Part shown: positions 45,707 to 54,382 of the stretch, piece after piece
How the letters are laid out: each line of letters starts with the position of its first letter
How positions within the stretch are numbered: position 1 is the stretch's first letter
Assembly: GCA_965261925.1 (NCBI GenBank)
Contig: OZ253486.1
Span: 62,001 to 126,000 of the forward strand
Length of the DNA stretch: 64,000 nt
Source: Bin87 sp965261925
GTDB lineage: Bacteria > Chloroflexota > Dehalococcoidia > Lucifugimonadales > UBA3495
Direction of reading: 5' to 3'
Notes under the pieces: model-generated
Told to the model about the DNA's origin: nothing
Seen by the model: only the letters and a program-made list of their open reading frames with translations
The model's database searches: none
Program-made: the position numbers and the translations under genes

Positions 45707-46912
45707 ATGCCCCTGATCCTCACCAACGCCAACCTCATTGACTGCGTCAACGAGGGCGTCACGCCCGACGCCACCGTCGTCATCGATGACGACCGCATCG
45801 CTGAGGTCGGACCCGGCCGCGCCGCATCGGCCAGCGCTACCGTCATCGACCTGCGCGGAGCTTTCCTCCTGCCCGGCCTGTGGGACGTCCACATCCATCC
45901 CGAGTACCCCGTCCCGCCCGGCATGACCGTGGCCCAGGAGACCGCCAACTTCGGCCGCGCCCTTTCGCTGGCCCTCACCGAGGGCGGCGTCACCGCCGTG
46001 CGCTGTGGCGGCGCGGCCCACTTCATGGACGTCGCCTGGAAGCGCGCCTTCGACTCCGGCGACGTGATCGGCCCCCGCGTCTTCGCCTCCGGCTACTTCC
46101 TGACCACCACCGGCGGCCACTTCCTCACCTCCGGCCAGGCCCGCGAGTGCGACGGGCCCTACGGCTTCGTCCAGGCCATCCGCGAACAGATCAAGAACGG
46201 CGTCGACCACATCAAGCTCAACCTCACCGGGGGCATTATGGGCCCAGATTGGGATCGCCACTGGCACTCCTTCTTCCTGGAGGACGAGCTCACCGCCGCC
46301 TTCGCCATCGCGCGCCAGCGCGAGTTCCCCGTGATGGCCCACGCCGCCAACCCCGACGCCGTCAAGTCTGCCCTCCGCCTCGGCGCCCACACCGTCGAGC
46401 ACGGCTACATCATGGACGAGGAGTGCATCGCCACCCTCGCCGAATCGCCCACCTGGTACGTGCCGACCCTGGCCATCTCCCATCTCACCGAAGGACAGGC
46501 CCAAAACGATTACGAAAAACGCTGGCTGGCCCAGCGCAACATCGCCCAGGAGTTGCAGTGCCGCGCCGACGCGGCTGCCGACGAGCACGCCCGCTGGTTC
46601 CGCCGCGCCCTGGATTCCGGCGCGAAGATGGCTCTCGGCTCCGACATCCGCCCCCTGCGCGAGGCCGCTCTACTGGAGATGGGACTCTGGGTCCGCGACG
46701 GCGCGACCCCCTGGCAGACCCTCCAGGCCGCCACCCGCAATGCCGCCGAGCTATGCGGCGTCGGCGATCAGCTGGGCACCATCGAAGCCGGCAAGCTCGC
46801 CGATCTCATCGTCGTCGCCGCCAACCCCCTCGACGACATCAACCACCTGCGCCAGCTCCAACTCGTCATCAAAAACGGCCGCCTCGTCTCCGACAAACGG
46901 CCGTCAACTTAA
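45707..46912 (+). CDS. Amidohydrolase-superfamily metal-dependent hydrolase
   Basis: A 401-residue protein of the imidazolonepropionase/prolidase-like amidohydrolases. Metal ligands are visible as WDVHIHPEYP (HxH), the carbamylatable Lys in GVDHIKLNLTGG, HAANPDAVKS and HTVEHGYI (two His), and the Asp in MALGSDIRPLREAALLEMG. The N- and C-terminal strands (LILTNANLID, GKLADLIVVAANPL) form the usual small beta domain. The exact substrate is unknown. It is the first chromosomal gene after the IS region. Confidence 0.88.
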   Translation: MPLILTNANLIDCVNEGVTPDATVVIDDDRIAEVGPGRAASASATVIDLRGAFLLPGLWDVHIHPEYPVPPGMTVAQETANFGRALSLALTEGGVTAVRCGGAAHFMDVAWKRAFDSGDVIGPRVFASGYFLTTTGGHFLTSGQARECDGPYGFVQAIREQIKNGVDHIKLNLTGGIMGPDWDRHWHSFFLEDELTAAFAIARQREFPVMAHAANPDAVKSALRLGAHTVEHGYIMDEECIATLAESPTWYVPTLAISHLTEGQAQNDYEKRWLAQRNIAQELQCRADAAADEHARWFRRALDSGAKMALGSDIRPLREAALLEMGLWVRDGATPWQTLQAATRNAAELCGVGDQLGTIEAGKLADLIVVAANPLDDINHLRQLQLVIKNGRLVSDKRPST

Positions 46913-46929
46913 CCTGCGGGGAACCGCCG

Positions 46930-47481
46930 TCACGCGGTCGCCTGGCCCTCCGCCTCCTGTCCCGCCTTCCATTCGGCCTCCTTCTCAGACGGCCGCCACG
47001 GCTTGACCAAGGGCTCTACGTCCACCGGTTCAAGCCGATAAACCCTGCCGTACTGTGCCGCCGTTTCCAGATCACCAGCCGCCAGCGCGGCGCGTGCGGC
47101 ATCCATGCGTTTACCGTCTTGTTGCGCTACGCTGGCGGCCCAGCGGGACCCGATGCCTTTCAACTCAGTCTGCACTTCCACTACATAGCCGTTGGCCTCT
47201 TCCATTCGAGTTCGGTACCGCTCGTAGCACGTCGCCGGAGAACCTGCGCCGTTGGGTGAAATGTCCAAGGGGACCATCCGATACAGATCGCCTTGGGAAG
47301 CGGCCACGTTCAAATAACCGTGGTCAATCGCGTCCTGAAAATCCTCAATCCTGTCCAGGTCGAATATTTGAATGTACGGGAAAGGGCATTCATTGGGATC
47401 GGGGATCGACATCTCCATACGCAAGGCATATTCCCGGTGGTAGGTCATACGGGGAAAATACTCAAAGGTGGTGAAGTTCAT
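46930..47481 (-). CDS. Hypothetical protein, partner of DUF4258 gene
   Basis: A 183-residue soluble protein (MNFTTFEYFPRMTYHREYAL start, aromatic and acidic early part, charged C-terminus WRPSEKEAEWKAGQEAEGQ). I do not recognise its family. Its ATG overlaps the stop of the upstream DUF4258 gene (ATGA), so the two form a coupled pair, an arrangement often seen for toxin-antitoxin-like modules, which remains inference. Confidence 0.6.
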   Translation of the reverse strand: MNFTTFEYFPRMTYHREYALRMEMSIPDPNECPFPYIQIFDLDRIEDFQDAIDHGYLNVAASQGDLYRMVPLDISPNGAGSPATCYERYRTRMEEANGYVVEVQTELKGIGSRWAASVAQQDGKRMDAARAALAAGDLETAAQYGRVYRLEPVDVEPLVKPWRPSEKEAEWKAGQEAEGQATA

Positions 47482-47801
47482 CGTCGCCTCCTGGTAACCA
47501 AGTCAGGTTCCCAACGGTCGAGGCCGGGATAATATGCGGTGATCACCAGCGCGTCTCCACTGTCAGCATGAAATCCCCAAACCACGTGCAGTGGCGTCCC
47601 CGTGGAATCGCGTTGCAATAATAGCACGGCGGGTTGTTCACCGGGATCTTCGTACTCTTCTACCACCGTCGCATCAACGATGCCGTTAACTAGATCGAAA
47701 TCGTCGATCCCACGCTGGTCACGCCGCGTTCGCCCGTGCCGGCTGGGCCGAACACGTCCGGCGGCGACCAGCGCCTGCACCTGTTCCAGCAGGCTGGGCA
47801 T
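47478..47801 (-). CDS. DUF4258-domain protein
   Basis: The 107-residue protein has the DUF4258 pattern: VRPSRHGRTRRDQRGIDDFD (His/Arg), EYEDPGEQPAVLLLQRD, PLHVVWGFHADSGDALVITAYY and the closing WEPDLVTR. DUF4258 folds like RelE/HigB toxins and is linked to RNase-type toxins. Overlap by ATGA with the next gene supports a two-gene unit. Confidence 0.75.
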   Translation of the reverse strand: MPSLLEQVQALVAAGRVRPSRHGRTRRDQRGIDDFDLVNGIVDATVVEEYEDPGEQPAVLLLQRDSTGTPLHVVWGFHADSGDALVITAYYPGLDRWEPDLVTRRRR

Positions 47802-47820
47802 CCGGTCGCCGCCGCTTGAA

Positions 47821-48750
47821 CTACAGTAGCGCCACCGGGTTCACCGGCGAGCCGGTGCCGCCCACCACCCGCAGCGGGTTGATGGTCAGCATGAACTCCC
47901 AGCGGCCCTCCTCGGCGCAGGCTTCCGCCAGCGGCTGCAGCAGCGCGTTGTCCAGCAGCCCGATGCCGTAGGCGAAGATGCTGCCGTGCACCGACCACGG
48001 CAGGTCGTACCCGTTGGGCGTGTGGTCCATCATGTCCCACACCAGCACGCAGCAGTCGCTCTGCCGGATGAACTTCAGGCACGACGTATGCAGACCCGGC
48101 CGCTGCGTCGGGTCGCTGCCCCAGATGGCGTTGCCGTCGGCGTTCCACTTCTCTCGGCCACCGTACACCACCAGGGCGTCGCCCGGCTCCATCTGCACAC
48201 CCTGGGCGTCGCAGATATCCTGCAGTTCCCAGGAATGGATCGGTGTTTCCTGGGTCACGTAGTCGGTGCCCCGGTGGCGCGGCACGTCCAGCAGCACTCC
48301 CCGCGTGATGATGCCTTCCTTCCAGTGTTCCACTGACCCGTACTTGGCTCCGTCGAACTGGATCATCTCGTTGGGGTCCTTGCCGTTCCACATGCCGTTG
48401 TGGTCCCACACGTGGCAAAGGGCGTCCAGGTGCGTGGTGGCGGTGCCGTGGTAGGAGATGCCGTAGTAGTCCGTGGACATGCCGCCGCCCGGATCCCGCG
48501 GACCCTTCCGCATGTAGTGGATGGCCGGCGTCGGGTTGTTCGGCGCCGGCGTCACCGGGAACTCCCGGCTCAGCGACACCGCCCGCCCGGTCTTGATCAG
48601 GCCGGCCGCCCGCAGCCGCTTGGCGTCGTCAACCATGTTGACCGCGCCCATCTGGTCGTCCGGGCCCCAGCGGCCCCAGTTCACGTCGTCCTTCAGGTAG
48701 CCGAGCACTTCGTCTTTGCTGGGAACTTGTCGGTTGGTTGTCATCGTCAT
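47821..48750 (-). CDS. Cyclase-family (kynurenine formamidase-like) hydrolase
   Basis: A 309-residue member of the cyclase/KynB superfamily of metal-dependent amide hydrolases. The metal motif HGTATTHLDALCHVW is present around residue 100, and the second signature (GDALVVYGGREKW, then PGLHTSCLKFIRQ) follows. The physiological substrate cannot be stated. Gene neighbours (amidohydrolase, TenA, SDR, M20) suggest a catabolic context. The start may be at 48750 or 48744. Confidence 0.88.
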   Translation of the reverse strand: MTMTTNRQVPSKDEVLGYLKDDVNWGRWGPDDQMGAVNMVDDAKRLRAAGLIKTGRAVSLSREFPVTPAPNNPTPAIHYMRKGPRDPGGGMSTDYYGISYHGTATTHLDALCHVWDHNGMWNGKDPNEMIQFDGAKYGSVEHWKEGIITRGVLLDVPRHRGTDYVTQETPIHSWELQDICDAQGVQMEPGDALVVYGGREKWNADGNAIWGSDPTQRPGLHTSCLKFIRQSDCCVLVWDMMDHTPNGYDLPWSVHGSIFAYGIGLLDNALLQPLAEACAEEGRWEFMLTINPLRVVGGTGSPVNPVALL

Positions 48751-48850
48751 TCCCTCCGTAACAGCGCGGTCAAACCCACGCCGATCGCGTTCGCGGCAAG
48801 GTTGCCACTATGCGGAGGGAATGGCAAGGGTGAGCGCCGACCGCCTTCGC

Positions 48851-49312
48851 TCAGTCGTCGCTGAGGGTGACTTCGCCGGTCCGGCCATCATAATGAAGGA
48901 CGAAGTCTTGCAGGAAAGACCGGCTTATTATGGCGCGGTGAAGTTGGCCGCCGGCGGCCAAACGAACTCCGGCGAACTGACCGCTGATCGTACGATTCTG
49001 TTCCGGAATGTGGATTTAGGCCAGATAGATGTCAGTTGTATGCGTCCCTGCCGAGCCTGAAATCACTTCATCATAATAGATCACCGGGAGGTGCAATTCC
49101 ACAGCCAATTCGGCGTCGATGCTATTGCTGTTGGCGCCGGTGTCCACCAACGCAGAGAACAATTCCGGCGGAAGTATTGGATCCGTCCCTTTGACCTCAT
49201 CAAACCCTGGGTCAAAACCGATTTTGACTGGAATGGTGGGTCCGACCTGTACCAGCAGTGTACGCCGTTCCTGTTGCTCAAAATCCGGGAAGCCGCAGTC
49301 AATCGTTGGCAC
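48851..49312 (-). pseudogene. Retropepsin-like protease with premature TAA
   Basis: From GTG at 49312 the frame gives the catalytic ALVDTGANSNSIDAELA and continues to TAA at 49016-49018 (codon 99). Beyond it the same frame stays open for 54 codons and encodes the conserved C-terminal half (AGGQLHRAIISRSFLQDFVL, VTLSDD) to TGA at 48851. Without that half the fold is incomplete, so it is most likely a recent nonsense pseudogene. The paralogue at 17352-17705 is intact. Confidence 0.7.
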
Positions 49313-49589
49313 GGGGCTTCCAGTGCAACCTCGCGTGTTCCAACCAGTCGGTCGGGGCGACCTGACGGATGAGGTACGGCCCCCAACCCAAGCGCAGGCC
49401 GGCTTCGCGGGCAGCGTCTTTGAAGTCCTTATAGACGCCGACCAACTCGTCGCCATGGACTACTACCCACTCATCGGTGTACTTGGCTTCCAATTCAGCG
49501 CGTAGCTGTTCATACGTTTCCAGTTCCATTTTCAAAACGACGCGAGCGGTTGACGGCCCTGGCTCATATTTCATAACCATCATGTTCAC
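49299..49589 (-). CDS. DUF5678-like protein
   Basis: A 96-residue protein with the pattern YTDEWVVVHGDELVGVYKDF followed by REAGLRLGWGPYLIRQV, as in small DUF5678-like proteins that sit upstream of retropepsin-like genes. AGGTGA precedes the ATG. It overlaps the broken protease gene by 14 bp. The function is unknown. Confidence 0.65.
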   Translation of the reverse strand: MNMMVMKYEPGPSTARVVLKMELETYEQLRAELEAKYTDEWVVVHGDELVGVYKDFKDAAREAGLRLGWGPYLIRQVAPTDWLEHARLHWKPRAND

Positions 49590-49662
49590 CTGCGGAGCCG
49601 GATCGTAATCTACATAAATTGTTTCCCATTGGATTTTATCAGGATCGCTCAGTCGGTAGCGG

Positions 49663-50343
49663 TCAGCACGCCACGTCGTGCCAGTCCCGCCCGTGGTAGC
49701 ACGCCTCCCAGAACTGGTACTCGTAGCGCAGCGTCGTGCGGAAGATCCGGTCCAAGTTCGCCCGCTTGGTCGCGCCGGCCCGCTCGCCGGCGTCGTTGAG
49801 CCGTTCCGTGAACCAGGCCACCACGTCGCCCAGCACGTCGGGATTGTGGATGTCGATCCAGCCCTGGTACACGGCGTTATTCGGCTGCGCGCCAGAGTTG
49901 ATCAGCCGTTCCGCCCAATCCAGGTAGGTGCCCTCGGTCACGTAGAACAGGGCCAGCAGGTCATCGAAATCGCCCTCCAGCGCGGTTCGCACCATGAAGT
50001 CGCCAAACCCTTGCGTGACGGGGTTGGCCTCGGTCTCGAGGTACTGCTCCGCCGTAACCCCCAGGTCGTGAAAGCCGTTCAGGAACAGGTCGTTCTCCGC
50101 GGAAAGGAAGTTGGACAGGAACCCGTTGAGTATCTTGCCCGCGTCGTAGTCCGGCGCGGCCTTGGCGATGGCGATGGACGTCAGCTTCACCAAATCCTTG
50201 CAGAAGACATAGTCCTGCCGGAAGTAGCTGCGGAACTTGGCGATGTCCAGGCTGCCATCGCCCATCTCCAACACAAACGGATGCGTGACCATCGACTCCC
50301 ACTGGTCGTGATACTTCGCGCGCAGTTCGTCGGTCAGGGCCAT
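49663..50343 (-). CDS. tenA: TenA-family protein
   Basis: A 226-residue all-alpha TenA/thiaminase II-like protein. Recognisable parts are HPFVLEMGDGSLDIAKFRSY, FRQDYVFCKDLVKLTSIAI, AEQYLETEANPVTQGFGDFM and the C-terminal TTLRYEYQFWEACYH with the conserved Glu. TenA proteins hydrolyse aminopyrimidine breakdown products of thiamine (salvage) or act as related amine hydrolases. No thiamine genes are adjacent, so the exact role is open. Confidence 0.85.
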   Translation of the reverse strand: MALTDELRAKYHDQWESMVTHPFVLEMGDGSLDIAKFRSYFRQDYVFCKDLVKLTSIAIAKAAPDYDAGKILNGFLSNFLSAENDLFLNGFHDLGVTAEQYLETEANPVTQGFGDFMVRTALEGDFDDLLALFYVTEGTYLDWAERLINSGAQPNNAVYQGWIDIHNPDVLGDVVAWFTERLNDAGERAGATKRANLDRIFRTTLRYEYQFWEACYHGRDWHDVAC

Positions 50344-50365
50344 AACACTTGCTCCATGAGGCGAT

Positions 50366-50511
50366 GATTGAGGTCTGGGTGATTGAGGTCTGGATAATTG
50401 TGGTCTGAATGAATGTCATTGCGGCCGACGCGCGGCAATCTCGCCGGGCGCAGCAGCCACAGTCGCCGGGGCTGGTCTGACCGGGGCTGGTCTCACTGGA
50501 GCTGGATTGCC
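50366..50511. repeat. Two 15-bp triplet arrays and a dispersed repeat
   Basis: GATTGAGGTCTGGGT-type units occur three times at 50366-50410. A decayed inverted copy of the CGAGATTGCC repeat follows at 50413-50443. A different 15-bp unit, CGGGGCTGGTCTGAC, is then repeated about three times at 50467-50511. All lie in the tenA-coxG gap, which holds no gene. Confidence 0.65.
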
Positions 50512-50548
50512 GGTCCGCCGCGCTCCCCGCGATACCGACGCGCAGAAC

Positions 50549-50983
50549 TCACGCCGACTCGGCCAGGCAGCCGAAGAACCGGTCCATCATCCCCTTGGCC
50601 ACCGAGCCCATCATGCGCTGTCCCACCCGTGCCGCCGCCCCACCCACCTGGCCGTCGGTGTCCACGTGCAGGTCGGTCCCGCCGCCCGACGCGGGCGTCA
50701 GCGTGACGCTGGACACGCCGTTGACGAAACCCAGGTTGCCGGAACCTTCGATGGTCATCCGGTAGGAATGGGGCGGGTTGAGCTCGGACAATGCCACCGT
50801 CGCCGTGAAGTTCCCACTGATCGGGCCCACCCGCACCGTCGCGCTGGCCCGGTAGCGGTCCGGTCCATCTGGCTCGATGCTGCGGCAGCCGGGGATGCAG
50901 CCGGCCAGCACGTCGGGATTCATCAGCGCGTCCCAGACGTCCTGCGGCTCCTTGTCGAAATGGTAATCAGCAGAAAGTTCCAT
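50549..50983 (-). CDS. coxG: CoxG-type SRPBCC protein
   Basis: A 144-residue protein with the CoxG/START-like signature: YHFDKEPQDVWDALMNPDVL, AGCIPGCRSIEPDGPDRYRA, VRVGPISGNFTATVALSELN and a C-terminal VGQRMMGSVAKGMMDRFFG helix. CoxG is tied to maturation or membrane anchoring of Mo-containing CO dehydrogenase-like enzymes; no cox structural gene is in the window, so it may serve another molybdenum hydroxylase. Confidence 0.88.
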   Translation of the reverse strand: MELSADYHFDKEPQDVWDALMNPDVLAGCIPGCRSIEPDGPDRYRASATVRVGPISGNFTATVALSELNPPHSYRMTIEGSGNLGFVNGVSSVTLTPASGGGTDLHVDTDGQVGGAAARVGQRMMGSVAKGMMDRFFGCLAESA

Positions 50984-51104
50984 AGCGCGCCGATTATAGC
51001 AGGGACGTCAGCGCTTGATGCTGGGCCCGGCTTCCTTTGATCGCGTACCTGGGGGTAATCGTCACCCCAGCGCAAGAGCCCTCAATAGGTGAATGCACCA
51101 GTGT

Positions 51105-51938
51105 CTAGTCCAGCCCCATCCGCCGCAGCGTGTAGGCGTCCCCGGCCATAATCTCCGCAATCCTCGGCGGCAGGCCGCGAAAATCATCGGTCGCCGCCGA
51201 GATCAATCTACCGGTCAGTTCCCCGCTGTCTTCCGACGCCAGCCACACCGCCAGCTCGGCGCACTCGTCGATGGACGCGCCCCCGCCCGACGTGACCCTC
51301 ATCCCAAGTTGGTGGATGAAGTCCGCGCCCGCCTCTGCCGCTTGCTCGGTCATTTTGTCCCACATGCTGGTATGCACCGAGCCCGGCCCCAGGGCGTTCA
51401 CCGTGATCCCCCTGCCGTCCAGTTCCTGGGCCAACACTTCGGTGAGCCGCACCACCGCCGCCTTGCTGGAACAGTAGGCCGACATATTGCTCCAGGCATT
51501 GGTCGCCCCCGCGCCCGACAGGTTGATGATCTTTCCCGCCGATTGCCCCAGCATCACGGGTATAACGGCGCGACATACCAGGAACGTGCCGGTGAGGTTG
51601 ACGCTGATGGTGTTCACCCAGTCTGCGATGTCGTTGCCCTGCAACGGCCCGACCGGGCCGGAGTTACCCGCGTTGTTGACCAGCACGTCAATCCGCCCGA
51701 ATCGATCAACCACTCTACGGGCCAACCGTTCCGTATCTTCCTGGCTGGTGACGTCAGTGGGGACGGCCATCGCTTCGGCGCCCAGCTCCGATACGGCGCC
51801 GACGGCCTCGTCCAGCTCAGTTTCGTTGCGAGCGGCCAGCGCCAGCTTTGCGCCTTCCCGGGCATAGGCCAGGGCGATGGCCCGTCCAATGCCTCTACCG
51901 GAACCCGTGATGACTGCTACCTGACCTTCCAATTTCAT
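51105..51938 (-). CDS. SDR-family oxidoreductase
   Basis: A 277-residue short-chain dehydrogenase. The cofactor motif TGSGRGIGRA (residues ~11-20), NNAGNSGPVG, the catalytic Ser region and YCSSK (MSAYCSSKAAVVRLTE) are all present. A classical SDR acting with NAD(P)H on an alcohol or ketone is clear; the substrate is not. Confidence 0.9.
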   Translation of the reverse strand: MKLEGQVAVITGSGRGIGRAIALAYAREGAKLALAARNETELDEAVGAVSELGAEAMAVPTDVTSQEDTERLARRVVDRFGRIDVLVNNAGNSGPVGPLQGNDIADWVNTISVNLTGTFLVCRAVIPVMLGQSAGKIINLSGAGATNAWSNMSAYCSSKAAVVRLTEVLAQELDGRGITVNALGPGSVHTSMWDKMTEQAAEAGADFIHQLGMRVTSGGGASIDECAELAVWLASEDSGELTGRLISAATDDFRGLPPRIAEIMAGDAYTLRRMGLD

Positions 51939-51997
51939 GGCATAACCTCGCCGGAATTACATTACCAACCAGGGAGTTTGGTCCCAATGGTTGGCTC

Positions 51998-52075
51998 CTA
52001 ATCGTCACCGCCCGAAGCTGACAGTTAGTCGAGCACGATGCTGTCCGTTTGGCATAAAGAGTAGCCACACTTAGC
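51998..52075 (-). mobile_element. Relic of IS427-like IS5 3' region
   Basis: ATCGTCACCGCCCGAAGCTG, the GATGCTGTCCGTTTGGCAT block and GTAGCCAC match, with substitutions, the part of the IS5 element at 19168-19240. No terminal repeat survives. The remainder of 51939-52149 holds nothing else. Confidence 0.6.
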
Positions 52076-52149
52076 CGCCGTTACCGGAACCGCCACGGCG
52101 CGAAACGACGCGAGGGGCAAGACCCAATATATGTGAGTGCCGACCCGAA

Positions 52150-52851
52150 TCAGTCTCCGGCGGCCGGGTTGTGCTGGGTTCCGGCCGGCGTTGTCGGCTG
52201 ATCCGACGCCGCGGCTGCCGGCTGCGGCGGTTCAGGCTCTTTCTTCGCCGGGAACACTGCCCGGTAAATCCCGTAAACGAACCGCAGCCCGAATTCCAGG
52301 ACCACCAGAAACACCAGGTAGTAGAAGATGGTGTCGGCCAAACCGATGATCTGCCTCAAAACCTCCAACGACGCCTCCACGTCGAAGAAAGACGTGTCGA
52401 TCACGAAAATCGCCAATACGGCAAAGGGTAGGATCTTCGACAGGTCACGGGACAGGTCCTCGTTGTAGTACGCGCACACTCGTATGGTGCTCACCGTCGC
52501 CAATGCGATCAGCAGTATGTCCGACATCTCACGCCCTTCCGACAGGAAAGACAGCATCAGCGTGAGAACCGCGAACCAGAAAAACGCGAACGCCGGAAAC
52601 AGGATCACATACTTGGCGAGATACCCCATAAGGTGCAGAAAGTCACGCAGCACCGGGATGCCCGAGTCGTCATGCTTGGAAAAGTCCAGGTTGAACATGT
52701 CCCGTCCGGCGATGAACCGGTAAAACTTGAAAATGAACACCGCGTAAATCGCCATGCCCAGGGCATACACCGCCACGGGACCCAGAACCCGCAGCGCCTC
52801 GCCCACGCTCAACCCGACGGGGAACAATGCCTCAATTCCCGAAGTCCCCAT
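52150..52851 (-). CDS. Hypothetical multi-pass membrane protein
   Basis: A 233-residue protein with four to five hydrophobic segments (for example VAVYALGMAIYAVFIFKFYR, YVILFPAFAFFWFAVLTLML, ILPFAVLAIFVIDTSFFD, TIFYYLVFLVVLEFGLRF) and a short Pro/Ala-rich cytoplasmic tail. I do not recognise a family. It lies 83 bp downstream of the M20 hydrolase gene on the same strand. Confidence 0.7.
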   Translation of the reverse strand: MGTSGIEALFPVGLSVGEALRVLGPVAVYALGMAIYAVFIFKFYRFIAGRDMFNLDFSKHDDSGIPVLRDFLHLMGYLAKYVILFPAFAFFWFAVLTLMLSFLSEGREMSDILLIALATVSTIRVCAYYNEDLSRDLSKILPFAVLAIFVIDTSFFDVEASLEVLRQIIGLADTIFYYLVFLVVLEFGLRFVYGIYRAVFPAKKEPEPPQPAAAASDQPTTPAGTQHNPAAGD

Positions 52852-52934
52852 ACGCCCCCTTGTCGCCCTTGCTCAAGCGGAGCTTGCCGGTTGCGACTCC
52901 GCCAGCTCCATCAGGAAAAACCGTAGATCGCCGA

Positions 52935-54185
52935 CTACCGTTCATCCGCCAGCAGCAGCGCGTTCAGCAGCACCTGCGCCCCGTTGGCGCAGTCTTCCGG
53001 CGTGGTGTGCTCCGCCGGCGCGTGGCTGATACCGCCCACGCTGGGCACGAACACCATTGCCGCCGGAGTAATTGCGGCGATGGCCTGCGCGTCGTGACCC
53101 GCACCACTGGGCAGGCTCACGTGCTCCAGTCCCGCCATACCGGTCGCGTCCGCTATCAGTTGCTGCATGTTCCCGGAGACGGGCACCGACGGGGTGTTGC
53201 GCTGCGCCGTTACGGCCACGGCCACTTGCTCGGCGTGCCCCACTTCCTCGGCGGTGCGGCGCAGTTCCACCTCCGCCGCCGCCAGCGATTCCATTCGTTC
53301 GTCCCGGAACTCCACGCCCATCTGCACTCGGCCCGGGATCACGTTGCCCGCGTTGGGATGAACGTCCATCGAGCCCACCGTGCCCACCCGGCACACCTCC
53401 ATCTCGCCGGCAATGCGGCGCACGGCCAGGGCGATCTGCGCCGCCGCCGACATGGCGTCCCGCCGCAGCGCCATGGGTGTCGTCCCGGCGTGGTTTGCCT
53501 CGCCCACGATGTCCACGTGGTACACCGAGCGACCGGTTATCCCGGTCACAACTCCGATGGGAAACCCGCCCCGGTGCAGGGTCGGACCCTGCTCGATGTG
53601 TAGTTCCAGGTAGCATGCCAGCTCTTCGGGCCGGCGGCGCGCGGCATCGACTCGCGAGATGTTGCCGCCAATGCTCGGCAGTGTGTCCGTCAGGCTGGTC
53701 CCGTCGTCGTCTACGGCGGCGAAGTCCTCCGGCTCCCACAGGCCGGCCACGGCCCGGCTGCCCAGCAGCCAGCGATGGAAGCTGGTGCCCTCCTCGTTGG
53801 TGAACACCATAACCTCGACCGGATGCCGCGGCGTGACTCCCGCGTCTCGCAACGCCTCCACCGCCTCGATGGCCCCGATCACCCCCAGCGCCCCGTCATA
53901 CGCGCCTCCGCTGGGTACCGTGTCGGTATGCGAGCCGAGCACGATGGCGGGCATGGCCGGCTCGGTCCCTTCCAACCGGCCGATGATGTTGCCAGCTGGG
54001 TCGATGCGCACGGACATGCCGGCGCCGCGCATCAGCGCGCTGACGTAGTCGCGGCCGGCAACGTCCTGCCGGGAGAAAGCCACCCGCTGCATCCCGAACT
54101 CGTCCCGCCCGATCTGCCCCAGGGCGTTCAGGTTGTCGTTCAGGCGCGCGGAGTTGATGGCGGCTGAAGGTGGTGTAGCAGTCAT
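52935..54185 (-). CDS. M20-family amidase/carbamoylase (allantoate amidohydrolase-like)
   Basis: A 416-residue Zn-dependent hydrolase of the hydantoinase/carbamoylase type. Visible are VLGSHTDTVPSGGAYDGALG (His/Asp), VFTNEEGTSF (Glu pair), CYLELHIEQGPTLHRGGFPI and the C-terminal LPSGAGHDAQAI with its His. It cleaves an N-carbamoyl or ureido amide bond; allantoate, beta-ureidopropionate or a carbamoyl amino acid are possible substrates. ATG at 54185 is preferred over 54224. Confidence 0.88.
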   Translation of the reverse strand: MTATPPSAAINSARLNDNLNALGQIGRDEFGMQRVAFSRQDVAGRDYVSALMRGAGMSVRIDPAGNIIGRLEGTEPAMPAIVLGSHTDTVPSGGAYDGALGVIGAIEAVEALRDAGVTPRHPVEVMVFTNEEGTSFHRWLLGSRAVAGLWEPEDFAAVDDDGTSLTDTLPSIGGNISRVDAARRRPEELACYLELHIEQGPTLHRGGFPIGVVTGITGRSVYHVDIVGEANHAGTTPMALRRDAMSAAAQIALAVRRIAGEMEVCRVGTVGSMDVHPNAGNVIPGRVQMGVEFRDERMESLAAAEVELRRTAEEVGHAEQVAVAVTAQRNTPSVPVSGNMQQLIADATGMAGLEHVSLPSGAGHDAQAIAAITPAAMVFVPSVGGISHAPAEHTTPEDCANGAQVLLNALLLADER

Positions 54186-54382
54186 GTTACCTACCGTTGT
54201 CCAGTTGTTACCGCGGAGCGTCACCTATTGACGACCCCAGCCTCGCTATTTCCCTCGGGACCGGCGGCCCGGCCCCTGGAAGAGGCGATTTACGAACCCG
54301 CCGGCGTTCATCGCCGGCCATGTTCTGCTTCAGCCAGTCCGTAATGGGTGGCTCATCCCACGCGGGCGCTTACGCGACCCGC

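Noticed and set aside
45880..47259. A 459-codon frame overlapping the amidohydrolase gene
   Set aside because: Composition is dominated by R, P, H and G, typical of a shifted frame of a GC-rich gene; the amidohydrolase frame has all metal-binding motifs.
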